Shown piece by piece: positions 9,613 to 18,525 of a stretch of 64,000 nt of DNA. The stretch covers positions 208,915 to 272,914 of the forward strand of contig NZ_FPAY01000005.1 in assembly GCF_900116495.1 (NCBI RefSeq), in the 5' to 3' direction. The translations under genes were made by a program, and so were the position numbers. A model generated the notes under the pieces. That model had not been told where the DNA came from. It saw only the letters and a list, made by a program, of their open reading frames with translations, and made no database searches. The stretch is from Arthrobacter sp. ov118. Its GTDB lineage: Bacteria > Actinomycetota > Actinomycetes > Actinomycetales > Micrococcaceae. Numbering within the stretch: the stretch's first letter is position 1; every line of letters begins with the position of its first letter.

Positions 9613-9650
9613 TGAGCAAAACCAAGCGCAAGTATGGTTGCAAATGCTCA
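9613..9650. promoter_or_regulatory. Candidate DeoR operator in the divergent promoter region
   Basis: An interrupted dyad: TGAGCA at 9613 and ACCA just inside, mirrored by TGGT and TGCTCA ending at 9650. A third TGCTCA arm overlaps the deoR start codon. It lies between the divergent kinase/transporter and deoR/GH4 units, where an autoregulatory DeoR repressor would bind. Confidence 0.45.
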
Positions 9651-9673
9651 ATTCTGCGTGCTAATTTCTGTTT

Positions 9674-10423
9674 ATGCTCACTTCAACTCGTCATGCCACG
9701 ATCTTGCGTCGGGTGAAAGAAACAGGTGGGGCCTCTGTGCAGGAGCTCGCCGAGATTATGGACGTGAGCCCGTCCACCATTCGGCGGGACCTCAACATGC
9801 TTAGCGCCGAGGGCCTCCTTCGCAGGGTCAGGGGGGGTGGAAGCATTGAACCCGACGGAATACCGTTCCAGGAAGTGGCCGCCAAATCAGCGTCCTCCAA
9901 GGAGCGCATTGCCAAAGCTGCAGCCAGCCTTGTTTCGGCTGGCGATGTCGTGGTTCTGGACATCGGCACTACCACGGCCCTGATCGCGCGTGCCCTACGG
10001 GGCAAGGACATCACGGTGATAACGGCGAGCATCGCCGTCCTTGATGAATTGAGGGACGACAACGACATCGAACTCATCATGCTGGGCGGCGTCCTTCGCC
10101 GTTCGTACCACTCGCTGGTGGGTTCATTGACTGAAGACGCGCTGGGCCAATTACATGCGACGATTAGCTTCCTTGGCACCAGTGGTGTCCAAGTCGACGG
10201 AACCGTAATGGATTCGACTGGCATTGAAGTGCCTATCAAGCGAGCCATCCTCGCGTCTTCACCTCGCACCGTTCTGGTCGCGGATGAAACCAAGTTTCCT
10301 GGCACTGGAATTCTGTCTGTTTGTCAGGCGTCAGACATAAGTACCTTGGTCACATCAGCCAAGGCAAATCCCCAAACGCTCGAGTCGTTCAACCGGGCTG
10401 GAAGTGACGTGATGCTGGCGTGA
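9674..10423 (+). CDS. DeoR/GlpR-family transcriptional regulator
   Basis: A 249-residue regulator. The N-terminal winged HTH (about residues 6-57) includes VQELAEIMDVSPSTIRRDLN. The C-terminal DeoRC sensor domain has VVLDIGTTT, the GGVLRRSYHSLVG segment and ADETKF, which in this family bind phosphorylated sugars. Its stop overlaps the GTG start of the GH4 gene. It probably represses the divergent transport and kinase genes and its own operon until a sugar phosphate accumulates; glucosamine-6-phosphate is a reasonable guess. Confidence 0.93.
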   Translation: MLTSTRHATILRRVKETGGASVQELAEIMDVSPSTIRRDLNMLSAEGLLRRVRGGGSIEPDGIPFQEVAAKSASSKERIAKAAASLVSAGDVVVLDIGTTTALIARALRGKDITVITASIAVLDELRDDNDIELIMLGGVLRRSYHSLVGSLTEDALGQLHATISFLGTSGVQVDGTVMDSTGIEVPIKRAILASSPRTVLVADETKFPGTGILSVCQASDISTLVTSAKANPQTLESFNRAGSDVMLA

Positions 10424-11763
10424 AACTCACCATTATTGGCGGCGGCGGATTCCGTGTGCCCCAGATATTCGAAGCCCTCGCGGCCGAGGGCGACCACGCC
10501 CGAGTCACCGAGCTCTGCTTGTACGATTCCGCGCCGGAGCGGCTCGAAATAATACGGACTGTCCTCGCGCAACTCGCCGAAATAACGGCCAAGCCCCCAC
10601 GTGTCACGCTGGCGCGGACCTTGGACGACGCCGTCAAGGCCGCCGATTTTATCTTTTCAGCGATGCGCATCGGTGGAGCCGAAGGACGCATCATCGACGA
10701 ACGCGTCGCGCTGAACCTCGGCGTCCTGGGTCAAGAAACGATCGGTCCCGGCGGTCTGGCCTACGCCATTCGAACACTTCCCCATGCCCGCCACCTTGCT
10801 GAGCGCGTCGCCGCGCTGGCACCGGACGCGTGGGTCATCAACTTCACGAACCCAGCCGGCATGGTCACGGAGGCGATGCGGGCGATACTCGGGGATCGTG
10901 TCGTGGGAATCTGCGATACGCCGATCGGGCTGATGCGCCGCGCAGTCCACGCGGTCGGTTCGACACCGGAACTTGTTGACTTCGACTACGTCGGGCTCAA
11001 CCACTTGGGCTGGTTGCGGCGAATTTCTGTCGACGGCCACGATCGCCTGCCCCTTTTGCTCAAAAGCGACGAAGCCCTCGGGCAGATTGAAGAAGCAAGG
11101 TTGCTCGGATTCGATTGGATCCGCGCGATGGGCGCCATTCCGAACGAATATCTCTACTACTACTACTTTGAACGAGAGGCCACGGAACGTATCCGTTCCT
11201 CCATCGAAACCCGCGGCGAGTTCCTCCGGCGCCAGCAATCCTCGTTTTACAGCGACGCCCACCAGCACGCGGACAGCGCCCTTGCCCTGTGGAACAAGAC
11301 AAAACATGACCGGGAGTCGAGCTATATGGCCGAGAGCCGGGCCGAAGAAGATCGCAGCAACCGGCAGGATGCCGACGTCGACGGCGGCGGGTATCAGACG
11401 GTTGCACTCAACCTCATGACGTCCTTGGTGCAGGGCAGGTCAACCCGCATGATCCTTAATGTCGCTAACCGGGGTAATGTTCCGGAACTCCCCGATGAGG
11501 CTGTCATCGAAGTGCCGTGCACGGTGGACGCGAACGGCATCCGTCCACAGAATGTCGCCAAGGTCGAGGGCGAGATGCTGGGACTCATGCAACAGGTCAA
11601 AAGCGTGGAGCAGCTGACCATCGCCGCTTCCTTGCATCGGGACCCTGCCTTGGCCTGGCGGGCAATCGCTGCACATCCGCTTGTGGATTCAGTCAGCGTC
11701 GCCCGTCGCCTCCTCGACACCTATAGGGCAGAGATCCCCGGAGTCGCCGCCGCTTTTGACTAA
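10420..11763 (+). CDS. GH4-family 6-phospho-beta-glucosidase/chitobiase-like hydrolase
   Basis: An NAD- and metal-dependent phospho-glycosidase of 447 residues. The N-terminal Rossmann motif is LTIIGGGGFRVPQ. The GH4 signatures NFTNPAGMVTEAM, ICDTPIGLM (the Cys is a metal ligand in this family) and GLNHLGW (His ligand) are present. It starts with GTG overlapping the deoR stop (GTGA). GH4 enzymes of the CelF/ChbF branch cut 6-phosphorylated beta-glucosides or deacetylated chitobiose phosphate. With nagB directly downstream and a kinase across the promoter, an amino-sugar disaccharide phosphate is the best guess. Confidence 0.92.
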   Translation: MKLTIIGGGGFRVPQIFEALAAEGDHARVTELCLYDSAPERLEIIRTVLAQLAEITAKPPRVTLARTLDDAVKAADFIFSAMRIGGAEGRIIDERVALNLGVLGQETIGPGGLAYAIRTLPHARHLAERVAALAPDAWVINFTNPAGMVTEAMRAILGDRVVGICDTPIGLMRRAVHAVGSTPELVDFDYVGLNHLGWLRRISVDGHDRLPLLLKSDEALGQIEEARLLGFDWIRAMGAIPNEYLYYYYFEREATERIRSSIETRGEFLRRQQSSFYSDAHQHADSALALWNKTKHDRESSYMAESRAEEDRSNRQDADVDGGGYQTVALNLMTSLVQGRSTRMILNVANRGNVPELPDEAVIEVPCTVDANGIRPQNVAKVEGEMLGLMQQVKSVEQLTIAASLHRDPALAWRAIAAHPLVDSVSVARRLLDTYRAEIPGVAAAFD

Positions 11764-11801
11764 CTTCGTCGTTTCCCAAACCCTAAGAGCGGTGCAGCAC
11801 A

Positions 11802-12554
11802 ATGCAAGTCGAAATACTCGAAAACGCCCAGCAAGTCGGTGAATATGCCGCCGACCGGATCCTGCGCGGTGTCGCCTCCGGGAAGATCACAACCCTCGGA
11901 GTAGCGACCGGATCATCACCACTGTCCATCTACGAATCTCTAGAAAGCAAGTGGATCCCCCAACTCATTGATCTGCATGTATTCGCCCTGGATGAGTATG
12001 TGGGGCTACAGCCGGAACATCCCTCGAGCTACCACGCGGTCATCCAACGCGAGGTGACGGACCGGTTGAAGCTGAAGCCAGCGAACGTGTGCGTTCCTCA
12101 AGGCAACGGACCTGACCTCGCCGCAGCGTGCGCGCGATTTGAGGCAGCTATCGCCGCAGCCGGCGGAGTGGACCTCCAGATACTCGGCATAGGCAGGAAC
12201 GGGCACATCGGTTTCAACGAACCAACGTCCTCGTTTTCCTCCAGAACTCGTGTAAAGACTCTGACTCCGGCTACCCGGGCCGACAACTCAAGGTTTTTTG
12301 AAAAGGATGAACAAGTACCGACGCGCTGCATCACGCAGGGCCTAGGAACCATCATGGAATCCAAAGAAATACTGCTGGTGGCCCATGGTGCGAGCAAGGC
12401 CAAGGCAATCGCACTTGCCGTCGAAGGACCCGTATCTGGAATGTGCCCTGCCTCTGTGCTGCAGTTTCACGCCCGAACGACCCTTGTGATTGATCGTGAA
12501 GCGGCCCGGAACCTGACCCTCCTTGACTACTACGATTCCATCAATGCCGGCTGA
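11802..12554 (+). CDS. nagB: Glucosamine-6-phosphate deaminase
   Basis: Converts glucosamine-6-phosphate to fructose-6-phosphate and ammonia. It shows ATGSSP near the N-terminus, the catalytic region FALDEYVGL, GIGRNGHIGFNEP and the C-terminal GPVSGMCPASVLQFH. Length (250 residues) is close to the bacterial norm. It follows the GH4 gene by 38 bp on the same strand. No NagA deacetylase is nearby, so the substrate reaching it is probably already deacetylated, or the deacetylase is encoded elsewhere. Confidence 0.95.
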   Translation: MQVEILENAQQVGEYAADRILRGVASGKITTLGVATGSSPLSIYESLESKWIPQLIDLHVFALDEYVGLQPEHPSSYHAVIQREVTDRLKLKPANVCVPQGNGPDLAAACARFEAAIAAAGGVDLQILGIGRNGHIGFNEPTSSFSSRTRVKTLTPATRADNSRFFEKDEQVPTRCITQGLGTIMESKEILLVAHGASKAKAIALAVEGPVSGMCPASVLQFHARTTLVIDREAARNLTLLDYYDSINAG

Positions 12555-12758
12555 TCGGAAAAGCTGTCAGCGACTCCCCCTTTTTCGAAGTTCGCCGAGA
12601 CCACAAGGTAGCTCGCTAGCTTGTCCGATTCTCCTGGCCTACGAAGGCGCATTAGAGCCGCAATCGTCACGCTCGCATCCCACCTTGTCATCGGCCGTGG
12701 AGCAACCGTCCGAACAAGGACGTGAAGAAATAGCTGACTACAGAGGAGCGCAACAGCA

Positions 12759-13009
12759 GTGCGAACACAGATAACGCTTACGCTCCCGGTTGACCGCAAC
12801 AGCCCGGAGCCGCTCTACTACCAGCTCGCCACGAGCCTCAAGAACGCCATCGAAATCGGACAACTGGCACACGGGAGTCACCTGCCGCCAGAGACACAAC
12901 TTGCAGAGCAAATGAAACTGTCCCGGAACACTATTCGAAACGCCTGGGCATACCTCGAAAAAAGGGCATCATCATTCGCCGCCAGGGAGGCGGAACATTC
13001 GTGTGCTGA
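12759..13009 (+). pseudogene. Truncated GntR-family regulator (HTH only, frameshifted)
   Basis: The GTG-started frame encodes a GntR winged HTH: PLYYQLATSLKNAIEIGQL, then LPPETQLAEQMKLSRNTIRN and AWAYLEK. After the A6 run at about 12958-12963 the intact frame shifts by one missing base and continues GIIIRRQGGGTFVC before TGA at 13007. That completes the DNA-binding wing. No effector domain (UTRA, about 140 residues) follows, so it is both frameshifted and truncated. It sits after nagB and could once have regulated amino-sugar genes, as NagR/DasR-type proteins do. Confidence 0.75.
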
Positions 13010-13653
13010 GGTTGGTTCGAGCGACCGTCCACAAGACACGTGGGGGCGCCCTGACCAACTCGGCGTGTCCGCGAACTACGTAAAAAGTGGCGTTTGTGCT
13101 GTTCGATCAAGGACTCGACGCACCCCATATGCCGGTCCTTCACCGGGCGCTACAGGCACCATCTGGTTCGCTACTCGAAAGACCGCCCCTCCGGCCCGTG
13201 CGGATTCCCGCAAGACACGCCCGCGAAACTGCCCGGTGAAGGTGCCCTAAACGCTCCGCTTCAGATCGTCTCGCAACCGAGACTCCGAGTCGGTGGACTC
13301 ACGTAGAGCGCCTGACCGGCTATCGGCGTAAAGTTTTAACCGGCCGGCGGCGGACTGCCGGCTGGTGTCCCCCATGTCAGCTGGCACCCAGCTCCGTCGT
13401 CGGTCCGTCCCAGTGCGGCCGGCGTGGTGCCCTTGGGCCCGAGGAAAGCCCGATCTGGCGGCCCCGTGGTCCACCCTCCGGGACATGACTGCCTAACCCG
13501 GCCCGCCGCCAGCACCGCCAAGTTCGGGTCCTATGTCCTCGTTGATGCATGCAGCTCTGGGTGACGGTGGCGGCTTCTGGAAGATGGGTGGGGCCGTCCG
13601 GCCAATGGTAGGCGGCCGCTGCCTCGAGGTGAAAGCATCCTGTCCGGAGAGGA
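13010..13653. other. Gene-less stretch downstream of the broken GntR gene
   Basis: I see no credible gene on either strand. It holds a 40-bp repeat at 13216-13255 whose inverted copy lies at 30777-30816. A GC-rich inverted repeat with no T-tract is at about 13340-13365. The rest looks like mobile-element debris. Confidence 0.5.
13216..13255 (+). repeat. Outer inverted repeat, left copy
   Basis: About 36 of 40 bases match the reverse complement of 30777-30816, with the last 24 identical (CCCGGTGAAGGTGCCCTAAA followed by CGCT). It looks like an IS terminal repeat. The two copies bracket 17.5 kb, including the whole tricarboxylate-type cluster. A shorter related stretch is at about 29755-29775. 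Confidence 0.6.
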
Positions 13654-14424
13654 TTACATCTTGGCGAGATGCGCCCGTACGATCGTGAAGAGCCCGTAGC
13701 AGGCCAGGCCTGCACCCACGCCGGCCACCACATACGTCCCGTAAGGCTGTTCGCGCAGGGCGTGGAGCGCGGCGTCGAGCCCTGCCTGCTCAGGATGGAC
13801 GGTGACCGTGGCGATGAGCGCCGACAGTCCTGTTGCGAACAGGGCAACGCCTTTGAACACGTATCCGGTTATGCCTAGGGCGGTGATGGCTTTGTACCCG
13901 GCGGGTGAGGGCGGCAGGTTGATGTGTTTTTGGAAGGATTTCCGGATTCCGCGGATTGCGTAGATGATGCCGAGGATGGCTACTCCCGCTCCGATCAGCA
14001 CCAGGAGCAGGACGCCGCCTGGCGCCCTCATGAGGTTGACTGTCAGGTCACTGGTGGATTCCCCGTCGTCTTGGTCCGTGCCTCGGGCGAAAGCGGCCAG
14101 CGTGAAGGCCATGGCGGTATAAACCACCGCCTGCGCGTCCGCTTTGAGTTTCTTGCCGGTCTTGTGCTTGGCGGGCAGGCGGTCGAAGTCGAAAAGGGCG
14201 TCGCCGGCTTGCCAGAGTGCCAGGGATACGCATGCCGCGAAGCTGACCCACAGGAGCAGCGGACCGGCTGGCTGGTTGGCCAGTGCGGCGACCGCCCCGG
14301 TGACGTCCGCGTGGCCGCTGCTGCCGGCGGCGACTCCGAAGGCAATAAGGCCTATTAGGAGGTGGAGCGCGCCGCTGACGGCAAATCCGCAGCGCGCCAG
14401 AATTCTGAGGGGCTTGGAGTTCAT
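13654..14424 (-). CDS. DUF1206 multi-pass membrane protein
   Basis: A 256-residue integral membrane protein with about six hydrophobic segments in three pairs, the arrangement of DUF1206. The first pair begins LARCGFAVSGALHLLIGLIAFGVAAG. Charged Lys-rich loops (KHKTGKKLKADAQ, IRKSFQKHINLP) separate the pairs. It is transcribed divergently from the monooxygenase-fold gene at 14680. The function of the family is unknown. Confidence 0.85.
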   Translation of the reverse strand: MNSKPLRILARCGFAVSGALHLLIGLIAFGVAAGSSGHADVTGAVAALANQPAGPLLLWVSFAACVSLALWQAGDALFDFDRLPAKHKTGKKLKADAQAVVYTAMAFTLAAFARGTDQDDGESTSDLTVNLMRAPGGVLLLVLIGAGVAILGIIYAIRGIRKSFQKHINLPPSPAGYKAITALGITGYVFKGVALFATGLSALIATVTVHPEQAGLDAALHALREQPYGTYVVAGVGAGLACYGLFTIVRAHLAKM

Positions 14425-14679
14425 GACTTCCGCCGTCTTGCCGGCGGCTTTATCGGCGGCTTCGTCGGCCGCCTTTTTCAGTTCCCGCTTAATGATTCGT
14501 TCCTTTGCGCCGGCCTGCCCGTGCAGCTGCAGCGGGCACCCACACGCTTATCGTGCCACGGCGGCCCGCCGTGGAACAGGTGCCTCAGGACTGCTGGTGG
14601 CAGCCATCTATCGCACCTAAATTAGTAAGCAGAAGAAGCGCCTCCGGCGCCGACCCAACCCCACCATGAAAGGAACGCC

Positions 14680-14970
14680 ATGCCTGTTGTGAAGATCAAC
14701 GCCATCCACGTCCCCGAAGGCAAGGGCCCGGAGCTCGAGCAGCGATTCGCTGCCCGAGCACACGCCGTCGACGGACAATCTGGATTCGAAGGCTTCCAGC
14801 TGCTCCGCCCGATCAAGGGCGATGACCGCTACTTCGTCGTCACCACCTGGTCCACTGAAGAGGACTACCAGAACTGGCGGAACGGCAAGGCCGGCGAACA
14901 CCACGGCGGCGACAGCTCACCCGTGGCAACTGGTGCGGACCTCCTCGAATTCGAAGTCGTCGAATTCTGA
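14680..14970 (+). CDS. Antibiotic biosynthesis monooxygenase (ABM)-fold protein, heme-degrading-like
   Basis: A 96-residue ABM-domain protein: VVKINAIHVPEGKGPELEQRF, GFEGFQLLRP and a TTWSTEEDYQNWRNG segment. These match the dimeric ferredoxin-like fold of IsdG/MhuD-type heme oxygenases. In that group the W and N near the YFVVTTW strand and a C-terminal His contribute to heme binding. GAAAGGAA precedes the ATG. It is monocistronic with a hairpin terminator directly after. It could degrade heme or oxidise a small substrate; the sequence alone does not decide. Confidence 0.82.
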   Translation: MPVVKINAIHVPEGKGPELEQRFAARAHAVDGQSGFEGFQLLRPIKGDDRYFVVTTWSTEEDYQNWRNGKAGEHHGGDSSPVATGADLLEFEVVEF

Positions 14971-14992
14971 CCGCTGCTCTCCTTACTCACCC

Positions 14993-15024
14993 ATGGCGGG
15001 CCTCCAATAGGGATGGCCCGCCAT
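14993..15024 (+). terminator. Terminator of the ABM-fold gene
   Basis: A 10-bp stem (ATGGCGGGCC / GGCCCGCCAT) with a 12-base loop, followed by CCTTGTTCT. It starts 22 bp after the stop codon. Confidence 0.75.
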
Positions 15025-15794
15025 CCTTGTTCTAAAGGACGGAGCCTGTCTCGTATCCCTTGGGATAGGAGAGGTCTCGCCACCTAGCGGGCGATCCGGA
15101 TGACAGTGACTTGAATCCACTGCATTTGCACCAATCCGTCATCGCCCGGAGATTCTCGTAACTATGTCTCGAAACCTTCTGATTGAACTGGTGTATCCAC
15201 CGTTGGTTACGAGCTGCGGAGCCGCTCCGCGGCGTTGTTGACTTGAGAAAACGGCCTTGTGGCTGGCTTGCTTAGCGGCGGATGATGACCGTGCCGCGGT
15301 CGACGCCGCTGTGTCCGACACCCAGGGTGTGCACATTGTGAACACCCCCTTTTTTGCGTTACAGCAGCAACCACGAAGGGGGCAAGGACACCGTCGCTGT
15401 AGCCCCGGCTGCTTCAGTCTCCGAATCCGGGAACCCCGGGTCGCGGCGACACTTCGAGTAGATCGAACGTTTTGTCTTCTTCAACGATCGTCATCGCTGC
15501 AGTCGCCTCCCGCCAGTCATCTCATGGCGTGACCGGCAGAAACGGACATGACGAACCGGGACGGGTCCCGCTGCCTTGGCGCCAATGGATCTCACGCCGC
15601 GAGAGGCTGCAACGTCGCCGGCATTCACCCGAGCACCGAGTCAGGCGCTGCCGTACCAGACTGGTCGGGAACAGCCACGTGGGAGGTGGCTACTAACTGC
15701 CTATTGGCTGCTGCAACTCGACCGATTTTTTTCCCTTCTGATCGGCTCTGCAATTTAGCCGGAGCGAGGTATCGCGCTGGTCTGTAATGCCTGG
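15025..15794. other. Gene-less stretch holding recombination-site-like repeat A
   Basis: About 770 bp without a supported gene. Short open frames exist, but none has an RBS and family resemblance. The dyad repeat at 15152-15214 is the main feature. The remainder shows no clear structure, and the stretch separates the ABM gene from the 3' end of the tricarboxylate-type cluster. Confidence 0.5.
15152..15214. repeat. Recombination-site-like repeat A
   Basis: It begins GATTCTCGTAACTATGTCTC, contains GTCTCGAAAC, and about 30 bp later the mirrored arm GGTTACGAG. Site B at 30596-30660 has the same architecture in inverted orientation, with 20 identical bases at one end. Sites C (32563) and D (48671) share the GTCTCG(A/T)AAC arm. 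Paired half-sites like this resemble res or crossover sites of serine recombinases, fragments of which occur nearby. Confidence 0.5.
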
Positions 15795-16886
15795 TTACAC
15801 GTGTGTGACGGTGGTGATGTGGTTGGCGACGGCGTCGGCGAATTCGCTGGTGCCGGCGGTGCCGCCCAGGTCCTTGGTCGTGGTGCCGTCCAGGATGGTG
15901 GCTTCGACGGCTTTTTCGACGAGTTCGGCGGCCGCGAGGACTTTCTGGTCGCCGAATTTGGCGCCGAGCCAGCGCAGGAGCATCGCGGACGAGAGGATCA
16001 TCGCGATCGGGTTGGCGATGTTCTTCCCGGCGATGTCCGGGGCGGACCCGTGGGAGGCCTGGGCCATGGCGCGGGTGTCCGAGGAGTTGATCGACGGGGC
16101 CATGCCCAGGGATCCGGCGACTTCCCCGGCGAGGTCCGAGAGGATGTCCCCGAACATGTTTTCGGTGACGATGACGTCGAATTTGTTCGCGCGGCGGACG
16201 AGGTGCACGGTCATCGCGTCGATGTGGAAGTCGTTCACGGTCACGTCCGGGTACTGGGCGGCGACCTCATTGCAGACGTCGCGGAACAGGCCGGTGGTCA
16301 TCTTCAGCACATTGGCTTTGTGCACGATGGTCAGCTGCTTGGACCGGGACTGGGCCAGCTGGAACGCGGAGTGCGCGATGCGTTCGGTCGCGGCGCGGGT
16401 GATGATCCCGTGCATGATCGCCACGTCCGGCGTCGGCATGAATTCGCCGGTCCCGGCGAAGGTGTTCCGGTCAGCGTAGAAACCTTCGGTGTTTTCACGC
16501 ACGATCACCAGGTCGGTGCCTTCGACGATGGCGTTCCCGCCCGGGAAGGCCTTGGACGGGCGGATGTTGGCGAACAGGCCGAAGTGCTTCCGGATCGTGC
16601 CGGAGGGGTTCAGCGCGGACTTGTGCGGTTCCGGGTAGGACGCGGAATCGTGCGGGCCCAGGAGCCAGCCGTCAACGTTGTTCAGCGCATCGAGGGTTTC
16701 GGCGGGGACGGCGGTGCCGTGGGTGTCGATCGCGGTCCGGCCCAAAGGCAGCTCGGTCCAGTCGATCGCGGGGGCACCCGCTGCGGCCATGGCCGCGTCG
16801 AGGATCTTCTCTGACGCCGGCACGATCTCCGGGCCGATGCCATCTCCGTTCAGGACGGCCAGCTGGTACTGCTTGGATTCAGTCAC
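15795..16886 (-). CDS. Isocitrate/isopropylmalate dehydrogenase-family beta-decarboxylating dehydrogenase
   Basis: A 363-residue enzyme that should oxidise and decarboxylate a 2-hydroxyacid with a 3-carboxylate, using NAD(P) and Mg. Marks are LNGDGIGPEIV, the Arg-containing LFANIRPSKAF, VIVRENTEGFYAD, the Lys in IVHKANVLK, and VTENMFGDILSDLAGEVAGSLGM with the Asp metal ligands. It starts with GTG after AGAAGGAA. The leucine pathway genes are absent, and its neighbours are an aconitase and an isocitrate dehydrogenase. It is thus more likely to act on isocitrate, homoisocitrate or a related hydroxy-tricarboxylate than on isopropylmalate. Confidence 0.9.
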   Translation of the reverse strand: MTESKQYQLAVLNGDGIGPEIVPASEKILDAAMAAAGAPAIDWTELPLGRTAIDTHGTAVPAETLDALNNVDGWLLGPHDSASYPEPHKSALNPSGTIRKHFGLFANIRPSKAFPGGNAIVEGTDLVIVRENTEGFYADRNTFAGTGEFMPTPDVAIMHGIITRAATERIAHSAFQLAQSRSKQLTIVHKANVLKMTTGLFRDVCNEVAAQYPDVTVNDFHIDAMTVHLVRRANKFDVIVTENMFGDILSDLAGEVAGSLGMAPSINSSDTRAMAQASHGSAPDIAGKNIANPIAMILSSAMLLRWLGAKFGDQKVLAAAELVEKAVEATILDGTTTKDLGGTAGTSEFADAVANHITTVTHV

Positions 16887-16930
16887 GGTATTTCCTTCTG
16901 CTCATTTTCGTGTCTCTGCCCGATCGCAAT

Positions 16931-18169
16931 CTAAGCGGTGACCGGCAGGTGTGATGCTTCAAGGCGGGCATCAACGGCTGCGAGGAACTCTTCGGTTGTG
17001 AGCCAGGGCTGTTCCGTTCCAATGAGAAGTGCCAGGTCTTTGGTCATCATTCCGGATTCGACCGTCTTGATGACTACGTCTTCCAAGTTTTCGGCGAAGC
17101 GGATCACATCCGGTGTCTGGTCCAGCTTGCCGCGGTGCCGCAGCGCACCGGTCCATGCGAAGATGCAGGCGATGGGGTTCGTGGAGGTGGGCTTACCCTG
17201 CTGGTGCTGGCGGTAGTGGCGCGTGATAGTGCCGTGGGCGGCCTCCGCCACGACGGTGCTGCCGTCCGGGGTCATGAGCACGGACGTCATCAGTCCGAGC
17301 GAACCGAACCCCTGGGCGACGATGTCTGACTGGACATCGCCGTCGTAGTTCTTGCAGGCCCAAACGTAGCCGCCCTCCCACTTCAGGGCCGAGGCAACCA
17401 TGTCATCGATCAGCCGGTGTTCGTACCCCAGGCCGGCGGCGTCGAAACGGTCCTTGAACTCGGCCTCGAACACCTCCTGGAACAGGTCCTTGAACTGCCC
17501 GTCGTAGGCCTTGAGGATGGTGTTCTTCGTGGACAGGTAGACGGGGTAGTTCCGCTGCAGGCCGTAGGAGAAGGACGCGCGGGCGAAGTCGCGGATGGAC
17601 TCGTTGAAGTTGTACATGCCCATTGCCACGCCGCCTCCCTCCGGATAAGTGACCACCTCCTGCCGGATCTCCTCCCCGCCATCGGAGGGGGTAAACATCA
17701 ATGTGAGCGTCCCCGGCCCGGGCACTTTGAAGTTGGTGGCCCGGTATTGGTCGCCAAAGGCGTGCCGGCCAATGATGATGGGTCTGTTCCAGCCGGGAAC
17801 CAGCCGGGGGATGTTGGAGATGATAATCGGTTCGCGGAACAGGACTCCGCCCAGGACATTGCGGACTGTTCCGTTGGGTGAGGGCCACATCTTCTTGAGC
17901 TTGAACTCCTGCACCCGAGCTTCATCGGGTGTGATGGTGGCGCACTTGACGCCTACTTTGTGCTCACGGATGGCGTGGGCGGCATCCAACGTCACCTGGT
18001 CATCGGTCGCGTCCCGGTTCGCCAGGCAGAGATCAAAACTCTCCAGCTTGATGTTCAAGTAGGGAGTTATCAGGCGGTCCTTGATGAACTGCCAAAGGAT
18101 GTGGGTCATTTCGTCGCCGTCGAGCTCAACCACAGAACCCACGACATCAATTTTCTCGAACGCACTCAT
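16931..18169 (-). CDS. icd: NADP-dependent isocitrate dehydrogenase (homodimeric type)
   Basis: Converts isocitrate to 2-oxoglutarate. The 412-residue sequence is of the dimeric, eukaryote-like class: GDEMTHILWQFIKDRLI, LANRDATDDQVT, the substrate segment SPNGTVRNVLGG with FREPI, GRHAFGDQY, and the YDGDVQSD metal-binding stretch. AAGGACAATT precedes the ATG. It lies 34 bp downstream of a small unknown gene, which itself follows the aconitase gene, all on the minus strand. It may be a dedicated copy for this cluster rather than the cell's only isocitrate dehydrogenase. Confidence 0.95.
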   Translation of the reverse strand: MSAFEKIDVVGSVVELDGDEMTHILWQFIKDRLITPYLNIKLESFDLCLANRDATDDQVTLDAAHAIREHKVGVKCATITPDEARVQEFKLKKMWPSPNGTVRNVLGGVLFREPIIISNIPRLVPGWNRPIIIGRHAFGDQYRATNFKVPGPGTLTLMFTPSDGGEEIRQEVVTYPEGGGVAMGMYNFNESIRDFARASFSYGLQRNYPVYLSTKNTILKAYDGQFKDLFQEVFEAEFKDRFDAAGLGYEHRLIDDMVASALKWEGGYVWACKNYDGDVQSDIVAQGFGSLGLMTSVLMTPDGSTVVAEAAHGTITRHYRQHQQGKPTSTNPIACIFAWTGALRHRGKLDQTPDVIRFAENLEDVVIKTVESGMMTKDLALLIGTEQPWLTTEEFLAAVDARLEASHLPVTA

Positions 18170-18203
18170 AATTGTCCTTGCTGTTGGTGCGGCTTCCGGG
18201 TGT

Positions 18204-18488
18204 TTAGGATTTTGGTCTATTGCCTGCGCGCTTGTGCCTGAAGACCATGACGTCGTCGTCCGGAAGGAACATTGCCCGGCCTTTGCCGTTGTCCTGGATC
18301 AGCCAGAAAACGCTGCCGTCCAAGGCCAACATGTCCACCCGGCCTGAGGTCAGGGTTTTGCCGTTCGGGTGCACGAGCTCAAGATCGTCCTTGCGGGCGA
18401 GCTTTGTCCAGTTCAGTACCGGTTCCAGCTGGGCATGCCGGGGCAGCCCCGACTGAGAGCTGGCCGTTTGACGGTGATGGATTGGCAT
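18204..18488 (-). CDS. Small protein of unknown function between aconitase and isocitrate dehydrogenase genes
   Basis: A 94-residue frame with a strong ribosome site (AAGGAGC, 5-6 bases before ATG). It has no signal peptide or membrane segment. The middle reads LELVHPNGKTLTSGRVDMLA and then SVFWLIQDNGKGRAMFLP, a beta-rich pattern that could form a small barrel. The ends are charged and probably disordered. Tight packing (37 bp after acn, 34 bp before icd) places it in the operon. I do not recognise the family. Confidence 0.7.
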   Translation of the reverse strand: MPIHHRQTASSQSGLPRHAQLEPVLNWTKLARKDDLELVHPNGKTLTSGRVDMLALDGSVFWLIQDNGKGRAMFLPDDDVMVFRHKRAGNRPKS

Positions 18489-18525
18489 GAATTGCTCCTT
18501 GTTCTGATGGCGCGGGGTGCCGCCA

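Noticed and set aside
15801..16814. A 337-residue plus-strand frame opposite the LeuB-like gene
   Set aside because: Complementary shadow of the dehydrogenase, with a Gly/Asp/Val-rich composition.
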